Shown: positions 17,306 to 29,201, numbered from the stretch's first letter. The stretch: DNA of 64,000 nucleotides from Kineobactrum salinum (GCF_010669285.1 NZ_CP048711.1:1-64000), one strand, 5' to 3'. The notes: generated by a model not told the origin, from the letters alone. Translations and numbers: made by a program.

Positions 17306-17680
17306 TTACAGCAGATTGCGCGTGAGTGCGATGGCTGCGCCCGCAGCGAGCACGCACAGGACCACACTGGTCAGCGCATAGGCCAGTGCCTGCACGCCCT
17401 GCCCCGCCTCCCACAGCGCCACTGTCTCCAGCGAATAGGTGGAAAAGGTGGTGAAGGCGCCCAGGAAGCCGACCAGCAGTACTCCACGCCAGTCCGGGTG
17501 CAGCAGCTGTTGCTGCAACAACACGAATACGACTCCGATCGCGAACGACCCCAACACATTTACCAGCAGAGTGCCCAGCGGAAATTGCCCCTGCCAGTGG
17601 GCCTGGGTCCACAGCGACAGTGCATAACGTGCCACCGAGCCAGCGGCGCCGCCAGCAGCGATCAATAGCAGGTATCTCAT
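17306..17680 (-). CDS. crcB: Fluoride ion channel CrcB (Fluc)
   Basis: The 124-residue protein has four membrane segments and the family hallmarks GGAAGSVARY, GTLLVNVLGSFAIG and GFLGAFTTFSTYS. It forms a dual-topology dimer that exports fluoride. The start MRYLLL at 17680 was chosen because the upstream open frame has no membrane-protein character. It lies 34 bases upstream of serS and 92 bases downstream of rarA on the same strand, a common arrangement in gammaproteobacteria. I saw no fluoride riboswitch upstream. Confidence 0.93.
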   Translation of the reverse strand: MRYLLLIAAGGAAGSVARYALSLWTQAHWQGQFPLGTLLVNVLGSFAIGVVFVLLQQQLLHPDWRGVLLVGFLGAFTTFSTYSLETVALWEAGQGVQALAYALTSVVLCVLAAGAAIALTRNLL

Positions 17681-17772
17681 GGGGATTGCTCGGGTCCTGG
17701 CCATGCGAGGGCGTATTGTACTGATTCCGGTGTGTTGTCGCAGCCACTGTCCCGGCTGTCCCTGGCGCCAGG

Positions 17773-19125
17773 TTAGCGTTGTCGATACCGCTGCCGGTCG
17801 CTGGCCCGGTCCCGCTGCCGCAGATACTCCAGTTTTTCCCGGATCTTCTGTTCCAGGCCGCGCTCTACGGGGTAATAATAGCGGCACTCGCGCAGGCCTT
17901 CCGGGAAATAGTTTTCGCCGGCCGCGTAGGCGTCCTCTTCATCGTGGGCATAGCGGTACTCGGCACCGTAGCCTTCTGCCTTCATCAGTGCGGTGGGCGC
18001 GTTGCGTAGATGCAGGGGCACCTCGTCGCTGGGACTGGCAGCAACCTCGGCGCGGGCGGCATTGTAGGCGCTGTATACGGCATTGCTTTTGGGCGCACAG
18101 GCCAGGTAGACCACCGCCTGGGCCAGCGCCAGCTCTCCCTCAGGGCTGCCCAGCCGCTCCTGTACCTGCCAGGCATCCAGGCACAGACCCAGGGCGCGGG
18201 GGTCGGCATTGCCGATGTCTTCGCTGGCCATGCGCACCACCCGGCGCGCCAGGTACAGTGCGTCGCAGCCGCCATCCAACATCCGGCACAGCCAGTACAG
18301 GGCGGCGTCGGGACTGGATCCGCGCACCGCCTTGTGCAGGGCGCTGATCTGGTCGTAGAACAGATCGCCGCCCTTGTCGAAACGGCGCAGGGAGGCCTGT
18401 AGCACTTCTTCCAGGGTCGCGCTGGTAATACGCCGCCGGGGAGACTCTCCCGCCGCGGTCGCCACCGGCTCGGCCAGATCCGCCGCCAGTTCCAGCAGAT
18501 TCAGTGCCCGCCGGGCATCACCGTCGGCCTGGCGTGCAATCAATTGCAGGCAGTGATCCGGCGCCTCCAGTCCGGGCTCCAGGCGTTGCAGGCCACGCTG
18601 CAACACGTCCAGCAGCTCGGCGTCCTCCAGCGACCGCAATTTGTACACCCGGGAGCGGGACAGCAGCGCATTGTTGAGCTCAAAGGACGGGTTTTCGGTG
18701 GTGGCGCCGATAAAAATGACGGTGCCCTCTTCCACATGCGGCAGGAAGGCGTCCTGCTGCGACTTGTTGAAACGGTGCACCTCATCCACGAACAGCACGG
18801 TGTCGCGGCCGCCGGCACGTTGCTGGCGGGCCTGGGCTATGGCCTCGCGGATCTCCTTGACGCCGGCCAGTACCGCCGACAGTTGCAGAAAATGTGCATT
18901 TGCGGCGCCGGCGACAATTCTTGCCAACGTGGTCTTGCCGACGCCGGGCGGGCCCCAGAAGATCATCGAATGCAACTGGCGCCGTTCGATGGCCTGGCGC
19001 AGCGGCATGCCAGGGCCCAGCAGGTGGCTCTGGCCAGCGAATTCATCCAGGCTGGCGGGGCGCAGGCGTGCAGCCAGCGGCTGGTAGCCGGTGTCCTTGG
19101 TCTGCGCAAACAGGTCCTGACTCAT
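17773..19125 (-). CDS. rarA: Replication-associated recombination protein RarA (MgsA)
   Basis: This 450-residue AAA+ ATPase of the clamp-loader type acts at stalled replication forks. Walker A is GPPGVGKTT, Walker B LFVDEVHRFNKSQQDAF and sensor 1 GATTENPSFELN, followed by the C-terminal tetramerisation region (DIGNADPRALGLCLDAWQV). Length and motifs match E. coli RarA (447). It sits between lolA and crcB on the same strand. Confidence 0.95.
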   Translation of the reverse strand: MSQDLFAQTKDTGYQPLAARLRPASLDEFAGQSHLLGPGMPLRQAIERRQLHSMIFWGPPGVGKTTLARIVAGAANAHFLQLSAVLAGVKEIREAIAQARQQRAGGRDTVLFVDEVHRFNKSQQDAFLPHVEEGTVIFIGATTENPSFELNNALLSRSRVYKLRSLEDAELLDVLQRGLQRLEPGLEAPDHCLQLIARQADGDARRALNLLELAADLAEPVATAAGESPRRRITSATLEEVLQASLRRFDKGGDLFYDQISALHKAVRGSSPDAALYWLCRMLDGGCDALYLARRVVRMASEDIGNADPRALGLCLDAWQVQERLGSPEGELALAQAVVYLACAPKSNAVYSAYNAARAEVAASPSDEVPLHLRNAPTALMKAEGYGAEYRYAHDEEDAYAAGENYFPEGLRECRYYYPVERGLEQKIREKLEYLRQRDRASDRQRYRQR

Positions 19126-19198
19126 GCCGGTGTCGACACGCTGAGGTCAGCCGGCCGTGGTGAAGATGGTCGGGGCGGGTCCACCGGCTCTATTCGAG

Positions 19199-19813
19199 CT
19201 ATTGCTCATGGTAGAACAGGTCCGCGTCCGGTGGTGGGGTGAAATCGAAATCGGCCGCGCTCAAGCCGGGGGTCGGATCCAGCGCGCTGAATTCGATCAC
19301 CACGCGCTGCCTGAGGTTGTCCAGCACCTCCATGCCGCGGATCAGGGCGCCGTCGAGTTCCAGTGCCAGCCGCAGAAAGCCCGGATCGCCGTCCCGGGGT
19401 ATCAGCACGAAGCGGTCGCGCTGGTCCCGTTCTACCGTGTAGTCCCGTCGCAATGCCGAGGCATCGCCGCCCAGCACCTGCAGCGGTGTCATCGCCTCGG
19501 TGTCCGCCACCGGACGCCGGGTAACGGTTTCCAGGTCGCGGTCAAAGTGCCACAGGTACTCGCGGTTGGCGATGATCAACTGGCTGTCGGGGCTACTGAT
19601 CTCCCAGGCAAAGTAGCCGGGCCGCAGCAGCTTGAACTGGCCACTGGCCTTGCCAGCAGGGCGATCGTCCTGGTCGTATTGGATCTGCTGAAACTCGCCC
19701 TGCAGCTGGTCGATCGCCTCCAGCGCCGTGAGCAGCTCGTCCATCGGAGCGGCTGCCAGCGGTACTGGAAGCAGACTGAGGCAGAAAAATATCGGAACAA
19801 GAAGTTTGAACAC
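19199..19813 (-). CDS. lolA: Outer-membrane lipoprotein carrier protein LolA
   Basis: This 204-residue periplasmic chaperone shuttles lipoproteins from LolCDE to LolB. A signal peptide (MFKLLVPIFFCLSLLPV, cleavage after PLAAA) is followed by the LolA fold, with the typical opening LLTALEAIDQLQGEFQQIQYD and GQFKLLRPGYFAWEI. The start is GTG at 19813. It precedes rarA by 73 bases on the same strand and follows ftsK and an extra methyltransferase. Confidence 0.92.
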   Translation of the reverse strand: MFKLLVPIFFCLSLLPVPLAAAPMDELLTALEAIDQLQGEFQQIQYDQDDRPAGKASGQFKLLRPGYFAWEISSPDSQLIIANREYLWHFDRDLETVTRRPVADTEAMTPLQVLGGDASALRRDYTVERDQRDRFVLIPRDGDPGFLRLALELDGALIRGMEVLDNLRQRVVIEFSALDPTPGLSAADFDFTPPPDADLFYHEQ

Positions 19814-19872
19814 GGCGGTAGGTTCCTGTCGGGTCTGTGGCCAGAGCCCTTACTTTACCATGAAGGAGCGTT

Positions 19873-20972
19873 TTATCGCGGAAGGGACTCACTTGCCGGG
19901 GGCGTATGCAGAACTCGGGGGTGAGCCTGGGATGCAACAGGGTCGTCTCGACGGCCTCACTGCGCAGTACCGCCAGCATCTGGGTGGGCTTGATTTCACC
20001 GCTCATGATCGCTTCTTCGTCGCGGGCATGCAGGCGGTCAATGAAATCCCGGTCCCACTCCCCCTCGGCGTTGAAGTTGTGGCCGAAAGGGCGATCGATG
20101 AACACCGTGACGATATTCGCGAAGGGAAGGAAAAGCTCGAAATGGAAGTGTTCGACCAGCAGCGGCAGGATGTCCTGGGCCCGGATGCCCTCAAAGCTCT
20201 CGGTGGAACAGTCATGGTTGATGTATTGGGGCTCGTGCCGGTTCAGTAGCCGGTTGTTGCGGTACTCTTCCGGCAACTCACTCCAGAACTGCTGTACCAG
20301 AGCCAGGGCCTCGGGCCAGCGTTGATGGCCGTTTCTGCCGATCATGTCGGAGGTAAGGAAGTAGCCGTCGGGAGTGAGGCAGGACTTGATCGCGACAAAG
20401 AGTTTCTCCAGCTCCAGTACGTGATGCAGGCACTGGTTGGCCATCACCACATCGTAGCGGCCCTCGGGTCGCCAATCGTTGAAGTCGCCGTAGTCCGGGA
20501 AGACATGCTCCGCAACGTCCATTTGCCTGGCATGCTCCCGGCCGCGCTCAAGCATGGCTTCATTGATATCGGTGCACTCCAGGCGGAAGTCGCTGATGCC
20601 CTCGTCCAGCAGACGGCGGGCCAGGCGCGCTTCCATGTCGCAATTGCCCGCACCGATGCTGACCATCCGCAGAAAGCCACCCTTTTGCTCGGCCAGCTTT
20701 TTACAGTAGAGGAAGAAGAATTGCTCGGGATCGGTGATCCCGAACTGGTGGAATTTCTTCGGCGCCAGGTGCTTGTTGGACCAGTAATGAAAGATCTCCG
20801 GCAACTCATGCACATTGGCGCAATCATTGAACGACTGCCGCTCGGCTTCCATGCGGCGCAGATAGTCGTCATCAGTGCTTGCAGCCGCGGGATTCGCTTC
20901 GCTCTGTGGGGGCAGTGCCGGGGACAGCAGGCGTTTGGCACGGTCGAGAAGTGCATGGATGGATGCGTTCAT
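19873..20972 (-). CDS. Class I SAM-dependent methyltransferase inserted between ftsK and lolA
   Basis: A SAM-binding glycine motif, MVSIGAGNCDMEARLARRLL, lies at about 103-122, the acidic loop CTDINEAMLERG at about 131-142, and a catalytic-region segment YDVVMANQCLHHVLELEKLF. As read, the frame continues past lolA's start to 19593, giving a meaningless tail overlapping lolA by 221 bases. One extra base in the G5 run at 19898-19902 ends it at 19873 with 366 residues. The substrate is unknown. The conserved neighbours ftsK and lolA normally adjoin, so this gene looks like a later insertion. Confidence 0.8.
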
Positions 20973-21093
20973 GGCTGCTGACTATCTCTCCCTCTCTGCA
21001 GGTGTCCGAATGTTCGTCCCCAGACCTTGTGGACGGCGTCATGATAGCCGATCGCAAGAGCCTGTCATAGCAACGGACTCACCCCGCAGCGGT

Positions 21094-23402
21094 CTATTCG
21101 GGTGGTGGCGGAGCCAGCACTTCGCGCTGTCCGTTGCTGCCCATTTCGGTCACCACTCCGGCCGCCTCCATCGCCTCGATCAAGCGCGCGGCCCGGTTGT
21201 AGCCGATCCGGAGTTTGCGCTGGACTGAGGAAATGGACGCCCTGCGGCTCTGGGTGACGTAATGCACCGCCTCATCGTACAGGGCATCGCTTTCATCACT
21301 TTCGTCACCGTTGCTGGCCTGAAGTTCCCCGGCAGTGACTGGCGTACTACTGCCCTCATCGAGCAGGCCGTCGATATAAGCGGGCTGGCCTCGTCGCTTC
21401 CAGTCGGCCACCACCCGATGCACTTCTTCATCGGAACAGAATGCACCGTGGACCCGGGTCGGCAGACCGGAGCCCGGTGGCAGGTACAGCATGTCACCGT
21501 GGCCCAGCAGCTGTTCGGCGCCGCCCTGGTCGAGAATTGTGCGGGAGTCGATCTTGGAGGAGACCTGGAAGGCGATACGGGTCGGGATATTGGCCTTGAT
21601 AAGGCCGGTAATCACATCCACTGAAGGGCGCTGGGTCGCCAGTATCAGATGGATTCCCGCCGCCCTCGCCTTCTGTGCTATACGGGCTATCAGCTCCTCC
21701 ACCTTTTTGCCGACGATCATCATCATGTCGGCGAACTCGTCGATCACCACGACAATGGCTGGCAGGTGTTCCAGCGCCGGTGGCTCTTGTTCCTCGTCAG
21801 TCATGGCCAGAATCGGGTCGGGTTTCCACAGCGGATCGGGAATCGGATTGCCCTCGCGCAGCGCATCGGCAATCTTGCGGTTGTAGCCCGCCAGATTACG
21901 CACCCCCAGATTGGCCATCAGTTTGTAACGCCGCTCCATCTCCGCCACACACCAGCGCAGTCCGTTGGCGGCGTCCTTCATGTCGGTGATGACCGGTGTC
22001 AGCAAGTGCGGGATGCCGTCGTACACCGACAGTTCCAGCATTTTGGGATCCACCATGATCAACCGCACCTGCGCCGGCGTGGACTTATAGAGCAGGCTCA
22101 GCAGCATCGCATTGACACCTACCGACTTGCCGGAACCGGTGGTACCAGCCACCAGCAGATGGGGCATCTTGGCCAGGTCGGCGACCACGGGTTCACCGGA
22201 AATATCGTGGCCCAGGGCCAGGGTCAGCGGCGACTTCGACTGGTCGAAGGCCCGCGATGACAATACCTCGCGGAAATTGACGATCTCGCGGTCCTCGTTT
22301 GGAATCTCGATGCCGACAACGGACTTGCCGGGAATCACTTCCACCACCCTCACGCTGATCACCGCCAGGGAACGTGCCAGGTCTTTCGCCAGGTTGGATA
22401 TCCGCGACACCTTGATGCCGGCAGCGGGCTGTATCTCAAAGCGGGTAATGACCGGGCCGGGATATACCGCCACCACCTCGGCAGCAATACTGAAATCGGC
22501 CAGCTTCAGCTCCAGCAGCTTGGACATGCCCTCCAGCGCTTCGCGTGAAAACCCCTTGTTGGGATCTTTCACTTCCGCATCCAGCAGGCCCAATGGGGGA
22601 AGCTCGCCGGTGACCGAAGCTTCGAACAGGGGTTGCTGTTTTTCCTTCTCGGCCCGCTCGCTCTTTTCGGCCCTGGGCTTGAGCGCCTTGATCTTGGGCG
22701 GGGTGCGCTGCCTTTCACGTTCCACGTGTTCGTCAATTACCGCCTTGCGCGCCTCCAGTGCTTTCTCTCGCTCGCGCCGGTCGCGGATGCTGTCCAGGCG
22801 CGAGATCAGCCAGTCACGCAGCCGCCGGAACAACAGCAGGGTCCAGCGTCCCAGCCGCTCCATCAATTTCAGCCAGCTCAGATCGGTGAACACGGTGATG
22901 CCGAACAGGAACACTGCCGCCAGGATCAGCCGGCTGCCGATGTCACTGAAGGCCGTCGTGAAGGCATCGCCTATGGCCTGCCCGAGAATGCCACCGGCAC
23001 CCTGCGGCAGCCCCGAGCCGCCCGGATCGTTGAGTGCAGCCAGGGCAGTGCCGGCCACCATGACGAGTACCAGGCCCAGCGCCCGGATCCCGAATGTGAC
23101 CCAGTCGAAAACCTTGTCACTGTAGCGCTCCAGCAGGATAATCACCGCCCGGTAGGCCAACAGCAACGGAATCAGATAGGCGGCATAGCCCACCAGGGAC
23201 AGGGTGACGTCCGCCAGCCAGGCACCCGTGGGGCCCCCGCATTGACGATGCGGTTGCCGATGCCGGTGGCGGACCAGCCGGGATCCCGGGGACTGTAGGT
23301 GATCAGCGCCAGCAGCATGTACAGGCACACGGCACTGACCGCGATGAATGCTCCCTCCCGCAGTCTCGGCTTCAGTACGCTCTCTGTCTTGCTTTGTGGC
23401 AC
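21094..23402 (-). CDS. ftsK: DNA translocase FtsK (short form; frame interrupted near N-terminus)
   Basis: Septum-anchored dsDNA pump that aligns dif sites and activates XerD. Four N-terminal membrane segments begin at [20 protein letters not shown], and a linker, the RecA-like motor ([26 protein letters not shown]) and the winged-helix gamma domain follow ([24 protein letters not shown]). The true N-terminus ([15 protein letters not shown] at 23402) is in another frame from the rest. One more base in the run at 23234-23238 joins them into 769 residues. Its dif target is about 12 kb away at 9230. Confidence 0.95.
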
Positions 23403-23620
23403 GCGTCACGATCCTCTTGCCGGCGCGGGCGAAATGCCCTGTTTAGCGCTGGCGACACCGGAGATTGTCGGATACTTTGTGATTATATTCAACAAGTTAT
23501 AAGGGATATTTAGAAACTTTCTCGACTTTGCCGGGGAGCAGGCGTTGGATTACCATGGTTCGTCCCCATATCAGCACTGTCAGCGCGCCGGGCGGTGCCC
23601 ACAACCCGCGCCCCATTTAA

Positions 23621-24595
<975 letters not shown>

Positions 24596-24600
24596 CAGCT

Positions 24601-25317
24601 ATGCCCGGCATTGCACGGCTCGCGCCGGGACAGGCATTTCCGCCCACTTCGCAGGCGCTGGACTATCCCAACGGGCTGTTGGCAGCGGGCGGCACCCTGA
24701 CGCCGGAACGCCTGATCGAGGCCTACCGGCGCGGGATATTTCCCTGGTATGAAGCCCCCCAACCGGTCCTGTGGTGGACCCCGGACCCCCGTTCGGTGCT
24801 CTATCCGCGGGAGCTGCATGTCTCGCGCAGCCTGCGCAAGACCTTGCGCCGCGACCAATGGCAGTTGAGCGTCGATCGCGACTTCAGTGCTGTCATGCGG
24901 CACTGTGCCGCGCCGCGTACGACAGGCCCCGGCACCTGGATCGGCCCGGAAATGCTGACCGCCTATGCCACCTTGCATCGCCTGGGCATTGCCCATTCCA
25001 TAGAAGTGCGTGACCCGGACGATGCGCTGGTCGGCGGTCTCTACGGACTTGCGCTGGGCCGGGTATTTTTCGGGGAGTCCATGTTTTCCAGAATACCGGG
25101 GGGTTCCCGGATCGCCCTGGTCGGTCTGGTGCATATCCTGCGCCGCGGCGGCTTCCGGCTGGTCGACTGTCAGATGGAAAGCCGGCATATGAATTCAATG
25201 GGGGCCAGAACCATCAGCCGGCTGGACTTTGAGGCAGAGCTTGACCACACTGTAGATGCATTTGTCGATCCAGCGATCTGGACCCTGCCGGCAACCTGCG
25301 GAGATTTGCTGTTGTGA
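24601..25317 (+). CDS. aat: Leucyl/phenylalanyl-tRNA--protein transferase
   Basis: The 238-residue enzyme adds Leu or Phe to N-terminal Lys/Arg, creating a destabilising N-degron. Family motifs include YPNGLLAAGGTLTPERLIEA, GIFPWYE, WWTPDPRSVL and GGLYGLALGRVFFGESMFS. The frame is open far upstream through trxB, but the start at 24601 gives the standard N-terminus six bases after trxB. It overlaps bpt by GTGA. With bpt, clpS and clpA in this window it completes the bacterial N-end-rule pathway. Confidence 0.95.
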   Translation: MPGIARLAPGQAFPPTSQALDYPNGLLAAGGTLTPERLIEAYRRGIFPWYEAPQPVLWWTPDPRSVLYPRELHVSRSLRKTLRRDQWQLSVDRDFSAVMRHCAAPRTTGPGTWIGPEMLTAYATLHRLGIAHSIEVRDPDDALVGGLYGLALGRVFFGESMFSRIPGGSRIALVGLVHILRRGGFRLVDCQMESRHMNSMGARTISRLDFEAELDHTVDAFVDPAIWTLPATCGDLLL

Positions 25318-26033
25318 CCTCATCACTCCGGGATCTGAAGGTGTACACCACCTACCCTCACAGTTGCAGCTACCTGAAAGATCAGGAAGCAACCACCCTG
25401 TTCATAGATCCCCGCCAGGAGGTGGATCAGCTGCTCTACAGCCGGCTCTCCACGATGGGTTTCCGGCGCAGCGGCAATCACATTTACCGCCCTCACTGCG
25501 GCCAATGCAATGCCTGCATTCCGGCCCGCATTCCAGTGGCGCAGTTCCGTCCCAACCGCAGCCAGCGACGCACCTGGACCCGCAACAGCGACCTGACGGT
25601 GGAGGCCAGTCCCGGGATCAGGGATCAGGAGGCCTACGACCTGTACTACCGCTATATAGAGTTGCGTCATGCCGATGGCGACATGTATCCGCCCGACCGC
25701 GAGCAGTACCATTCCTTCCTGAACAACGCCTGGGACTGCACCCGCTATTTCCGTTTTCACGCCGGCGGCTCGCTGCTGGCAGTTGCAGTGGTGGATGTGC
25801 TGGTCGACGGCCTGTCGGCCATCTACACGTTTTTCGAACCCGATCAGGCACACCGCAGTCTGGGCAGCTATGCCATCCTCTGGCAGATCGAACGGGCCCG
25901 GGAGCAGGGACTGGATTATCTGTATCTGGGTTACTGGATCCGCAATTGCGATAAAATGGCCTACAAGTCCGCTTACCGGCCACTGGAACTCTACATCGAC
26001 AACAATTGGACGGCAGAGCCGCAAAGGGCGTAG
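25314..26033 (+). CDS. bpt: Aspartate/glutamate leucyltransferase Bpt (Ate1-like)
   Basis: The 239-residue enzyme transfers Leu from Leu-tRNA to N-terminal Asp/Glu. An N-terminal cysteine segment ([11 protein letters not shown]) and [12 protein letters not shown] match the conserved metal-binding region. The C-terminal GNAT-like part has [24 protein letters not shown] start overlaps the aat stop. Gene order aat-bpt-infA-clpA-clpS joins substrate tagging with recognition and unfolding. Confidence 0.93.
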   Translation: MTSSLRDLKVYTTYPHSCSYLKDQEATTLFIDPRQEVDQLLYSRLSTMGFRRSGNHIYRPHCGQCNACIPARIPVAQFRPNRSQRRTWTRNSDLTVEASPGIRDQEAYDLYYRYIELRHADGDMYPPDREQYHSFLNNAWDCTRYFRFHAGGSLLAVAVVDVLVDGLSAIYTFFEPDQAHRSLGSYAILWQIERAREQGLDYLYLGYWIRNCDKMAYKSAYRPLELYIDNNWTAEPQRA

Positions 26034-26113
26034 TTTTGCCGCAGATTGATATGGCGCAAGCGGCAGGTTTAGGGCAAAATGCGCCCCTGCTTTTAATGAG
26101 GGATTGCCGCCGC

Positions 26114-26332
26114 ATGGCAAAAGAAGATCAGATTGAAATGGAAGGCGAGGTAGTAGACACCCTGCCCAACACCACGTTTCGCGTGAAACTGGAGAACGGG
26201 CATATCGTAACCGCCCATATCTCCGGCAAGATGCGCAAAAACTACATCCGTATTCTCACCGGCGACAAAGTCCGCGTCGAGCTGACACCCTACGATCTCA
26301 GCAAGGGGCGTATCACCTACCGCGAGCGCTAG
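26114..26332 (+). CDS. infA: Translation initiation factor IF-1
   Basis: A 72-residue OB-fold protein: [20 protein letters not shown], then [20 protein letters not shown] and RITYRER. It occupies the ribosomal A site during initiation with IF-2 and IF-3. Length and sequence are standard. It converges with clpA; the 108-base gap carries a GTCGCC/GGCGAC stem without a T tract. Confidence 0.97.
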   Translation: MAKEDQIEMEGEVVDTLPNTTFRVKLENGHIVTAHISGKMRKNYIRILTGDKVRVELTPYDLSKGRITYRER

Positions 26333-26440
26333 TCGCCGTCGCGCCGTCTTCGGGGCGACAATGGCCCCCGCCCTGTGGCGAAGGCCTTGCCAACCGCTCA
26401 ACACCAGTACCTCGTCAAGACGATATTGCCGCATGCAGCG

Positions 26441-28717
26441 CTACGCCAACTCCGGTGTCTGTTCCTCAACCAATACGTCCAGGGCATCGCGGGATTTGTT
26501 CAAGCGCACCAGAGCCGTACCGCCGGCCTGGGCCAGCGCGCCAAACAACACCAATTCCGCCAGCGGCTTCTTGATGTGCTCCTGGATAACCCGCTCCATC
26601 GGACGGGCACCCATATTGCGGTCGTAGCCCTTTTCGACCAGCCACAACCGTGCGTCCTCGTCGACATCCAGCGTGACCCGCTTTTCATCGAGCTGGCCCT
26701 GCAGTTCCGTCAGGAACTTGTCCACCACGGTGAGGATCACGTCCTCGCCCAGCGGTTCAAATTGCACCACGCTGTCCAACCGGTTGCGGAATTCCGGCGT
26801 GAACATCTTGTTGATAGCCTCCATCGCATCAGTACTGTGGTCCTGGGTGGTAAACCCGATGGTACGCCGGCTGATGCTTTCGGCCCCCGCATTGGTAGTC
26901 ATCACCAGGATGACACTGCGGAAATCCGCCTTGCGGCCGTTGTTGTCCGTCAGCGCACCGTGATCCATGACCTGCAACAGCAGGTTGAACACCTCGGGGT
27001 GGGCTTTCTCGATTTCGTCCAGCAGTACCACCGCGTGCGGGTGCTTGGTGACCGCGTCGGTCAGCAGGCCTCCCTGGTCGAAGCCGACATAGCCGGGCGG
27101 CGCACCGATCAGGCGGGAGACGGTATGGCGTTCCATGTATTCAGACATGTCGAAGCGAATCAGCTCCAGTCCCAGCAGCCGCGCCAGTTGCCGCGTTACC
27201 TCGGTCTTGCCGACGCCTGTCGGTCCGGCCAGCAGGAATGAGCCGATGGGCTTGTCGCCAGAGCGCAGGCCGGCCCGCGCCAGCTTGATCGAAGTTGCCA
27301 GGCTGCTGATGGCCCGGGTCTGCCCGAATACCACCATTTGCAGGTTCTGCTCCAGTTTTTGCAGAGTCTCCCGGTCATCGGAACTGACCGACTTGGGTGG
27401 AATGCGGGCGAGTTTCGCCACCACCGCCTCAATGTCGGCCACACCTATCACTTTCTTGCGCTTGGAGGGCGATTGCAGCTGCTGGTAGGCACCGGCCTCG
27501 TCTATAACATCGATGGCCTTGTCCGGCAGGAAGCGGTCGGTAATGTAGCGTGCCGACAGATCGGTGGCCACCCGCAATGCCCGGTTGGTGTAGCGCAGGC
27601 CGTGGTGTTCCTCGAACCGCGATTTCAGTCCTTTCAGGATCTTGTAGGCGTCATCGGGTGAGGGCTCCATGACATCGATCTTCTGGAAGCGGCGGCTGAG
27701 TGCCTTGTCCTTGTCGAAGATCCCCCGGTACTCCTGGAAGGTGGTGGAGCCGATGCAGCGCATCTTACCCGACGAAAGCAGGGGCTTGAGCAGGTTGCTG
27801 GCGTCCATGACACCCCCGGAAGCCGCTCCGGCACCGATGATGGTGTGGATTTCGTCGATGAAGAGGATGGCTCCCTCACGCTTCTTGAGGACTGCCAACA
27901 GGCCCTTGAAGCGTTTCTCGAAATCGCCGCGGTACTTGGTGCCGGCCAGCAGCGCACCCAGATCCAGCGAATAGACCACGCTGTCCTTGAGCAGGTCGGG
28001 CACCTCGCCGTCGACGATCATCTTCGCCAGGCCTTCTGCAATCGCCGTCTTGCCCACGCCCGATTCACCCACCAGCAGCGGATTGTTCTTGCGCCGGCGG
28101 GCCAGGATCTGCGATACCCGCTCGACTTCCGGGATACGCCCGATCAGCGGGTCGATGCGTCCGGCGGCGGCCTCTTCATTGAGGTTGGTGGCGAAATTGT
28201 CCAGCGGGTTGCCCTCGCCCTCCTCGCCTGCGGGCTCAGCCCCTGCCGCCTGATCGGGTTCCGCGCCCTCGCCTTCATTGGCCACCTTGGAGATACCGTG
28301 GGTGATGTAATTCACCACGTCCAGCCGGGCTATGCTCTGGGTCTTGAGGAAATAAACCGCCTGGCTTTCCTGTTCGCTGAAAATGGCCACCAGCACATTG
28401 GCGCCCGTGACCTCGCTGCGGCCGGAGGACTGCACATGAAAAACCGCGCGCTGGAGGACGCGCTGGAATCCCAGCGTGGGCTGGGTTTCCCGCTCCTCAT
28501 TGTCGTCCGGGATCAACGGTGTAGTGGCGTCCACAAATTCCACCAGGTCGCCACGCAGACCGCCGATGTCGGCGCCACAGGCCTTCAGCACCCGAATGGC
28601 GTCATTGTTGTCCAGCAGGGCCAGCAACAGGTGTTCCACGGTCATGAACTCGTGGCGCTTGGCCCTCGCGTCCCGAAAAGCCTCGTTCAGCGTCAATTCC
28701 AGGTCTTTACTCAGCAT
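26441..28717 (-). CDS. clpA: ATP-dependent Clp protease ATP-binding subunit ClpA
   Basis: This 758-residue AAA+ unfoldase feeds ClpP. An N-domain that docks ClpS (MLSKDLELTLNEAFRDARAK) is followed by two AAA modules with GESGVGKTAIAEGL and GPTGVGKTEVTRQL. Between them the protein lacks the long ClpB-type coiled coil. Length equals E. coli ClpA (758). It is 19 bases downstream of clpS and doubtless co-transcribed. Confidence 0.96.
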   Translation of the reverse strand: MLSKDLELTLNEAFRDARAKRHEFMTVEHLLLALLDNNDAIRVLKACGADIGGLRGDLVEFVDATTPLIPDDNEERETQPTLGFQRVLQRAVFHVQSSGRSEVTGANVLVAIFSEQESQAVYFLKTQSIARLDVVNYITHGISKVANEGEGAEPDQAAGAEPAGEEGEGNPLDNFATNLNEEAAAGRIDPLIGRIPEVERVSQILARRRKNNPLLVGESGVGKTAIAEGLAKMIVDGEVPDLLKDSVVYSLDLGALLAGTKYRGDFEKRFKGLLAVLKKREGAILFIDEIHTIIGAGAASGGVMDASNLLKPLLSSGKMRCIGSTTFQEYRGIFDKDKALSRRFQKIDVMEPSPDDAYKILKGLKSRFEEHHGLRYTNRALRVATDLSARYITDRFLPDKAIDVIDEAGAYQQLQSPSKRKKVIGVADIEAVVAKLARIPPKSVSSDDRETLQKLEQNLQMVVFGQTRAISSLATSIKLARAGLRSGDKPIGSFLLAGPTGVGKTEVTRQLARLLGLELIRFDMSEYMERHTVSRLIGAPPGYVGFDQGGLLTDAVTKHPHAVVLLDEIEKAHPEVFNLLLQVMDHGALTDNNGRKADFRSVILVMTTNAGAESISRRTIGFTTQDHSTDAMEAINKMFTPEFRNRLDSVVQFEPLGEDVILTVVDKFLTELQGQLDEKRVTLDVDEDARLWLVEKGYDRNMGARPMERVIQEHIKKPLAELVLFGALAQAGGTALVRLNKSRDALDVLVEEQTPELA

Positions 28718-28736
28718 ACCTTACCACTCCCGGGCG

Positions 28737-29108
28737 CTAGCCCTCCGATGCCTCGATCTCGCACAGCAGCGGGTGCTGGTTCTCCCGCGCGTACTGGTTC
28801 ACCTGAGTCGCCTTGGTTTCGGCGATATCCCGGGTGTAAATGCCGCACAGACCCTTGCCCCTGGTGTGTACAGTAAGCATAACCTGCGTTGCCTGCTCGC
28901 GGTTCATGCCGAAGAACACTTCCAGGACTTCAACCACGAACTCCATGGGGGTGTAGTCGTCGTTCAGCAATACTACTTTGAACAGCGGCGGTCGCTTGAG
29001 TTCCGGTTTGGACTCCTGCAGAGCCAGGCCGCCATCGCTATCGCGCTGCTGGTCCCCGGCAGACAACCGCCAGTTACTGGCCACGGATACCTGTTTCACG
29101 CCATACAT
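28737..29108 (-). CDS. clpS: ClpS adaptor (N-end-rule recognin)
   Basis: ClpS binds N-terminal Leu/Phe/Trp/Tyr and hands substrates to ClpA. The core [22 protein letters not shown] carries the conserved DD and M of the binding pocket; [21 protein letters not shown] follows. I start at ATG 29108 (123 residues); the frame extends to a TTG at 29156, but that extension lacks a ribosome binding site. The N-terminal tail needed to deliver substrates is present. Confidence 0.92.
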   Translation of the reverse strand: MYGVKQVSVASNWRLSAGDQQRDSDGGLALQESKPELKRPPLFKVVLLNDDYTPMEFVVEVLEVFFGMNREQATQVMLTVHTRGKGLCGIYTRDIAETKATQVNQYARENQHPLLCEIEASEG

Positions 29109-29201
29109 CTCGTTCACTGCTCTCTGATACTGGAGTATGGGTCCATTATAAGTCAATTCAAGTTGTGGGGGGGAGCGTGACGTCGATCGGCTCCAAGGGT
29201 A

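Noticed and set aside
19593-19872. C-terminal extension of the methyltransferase over the lolA start
   Set aside because: The tail is an out-of-frame reading of lolA and its leader. A one-base correction in the G5 run ends the protein at 19873.
29109-29156. N-terminal extension of ClpS from a TTG codon
   Set aside because: No ribosome binding site, and the ATG at 29108 already gives a protein somewhat longer than the typical ClpS.
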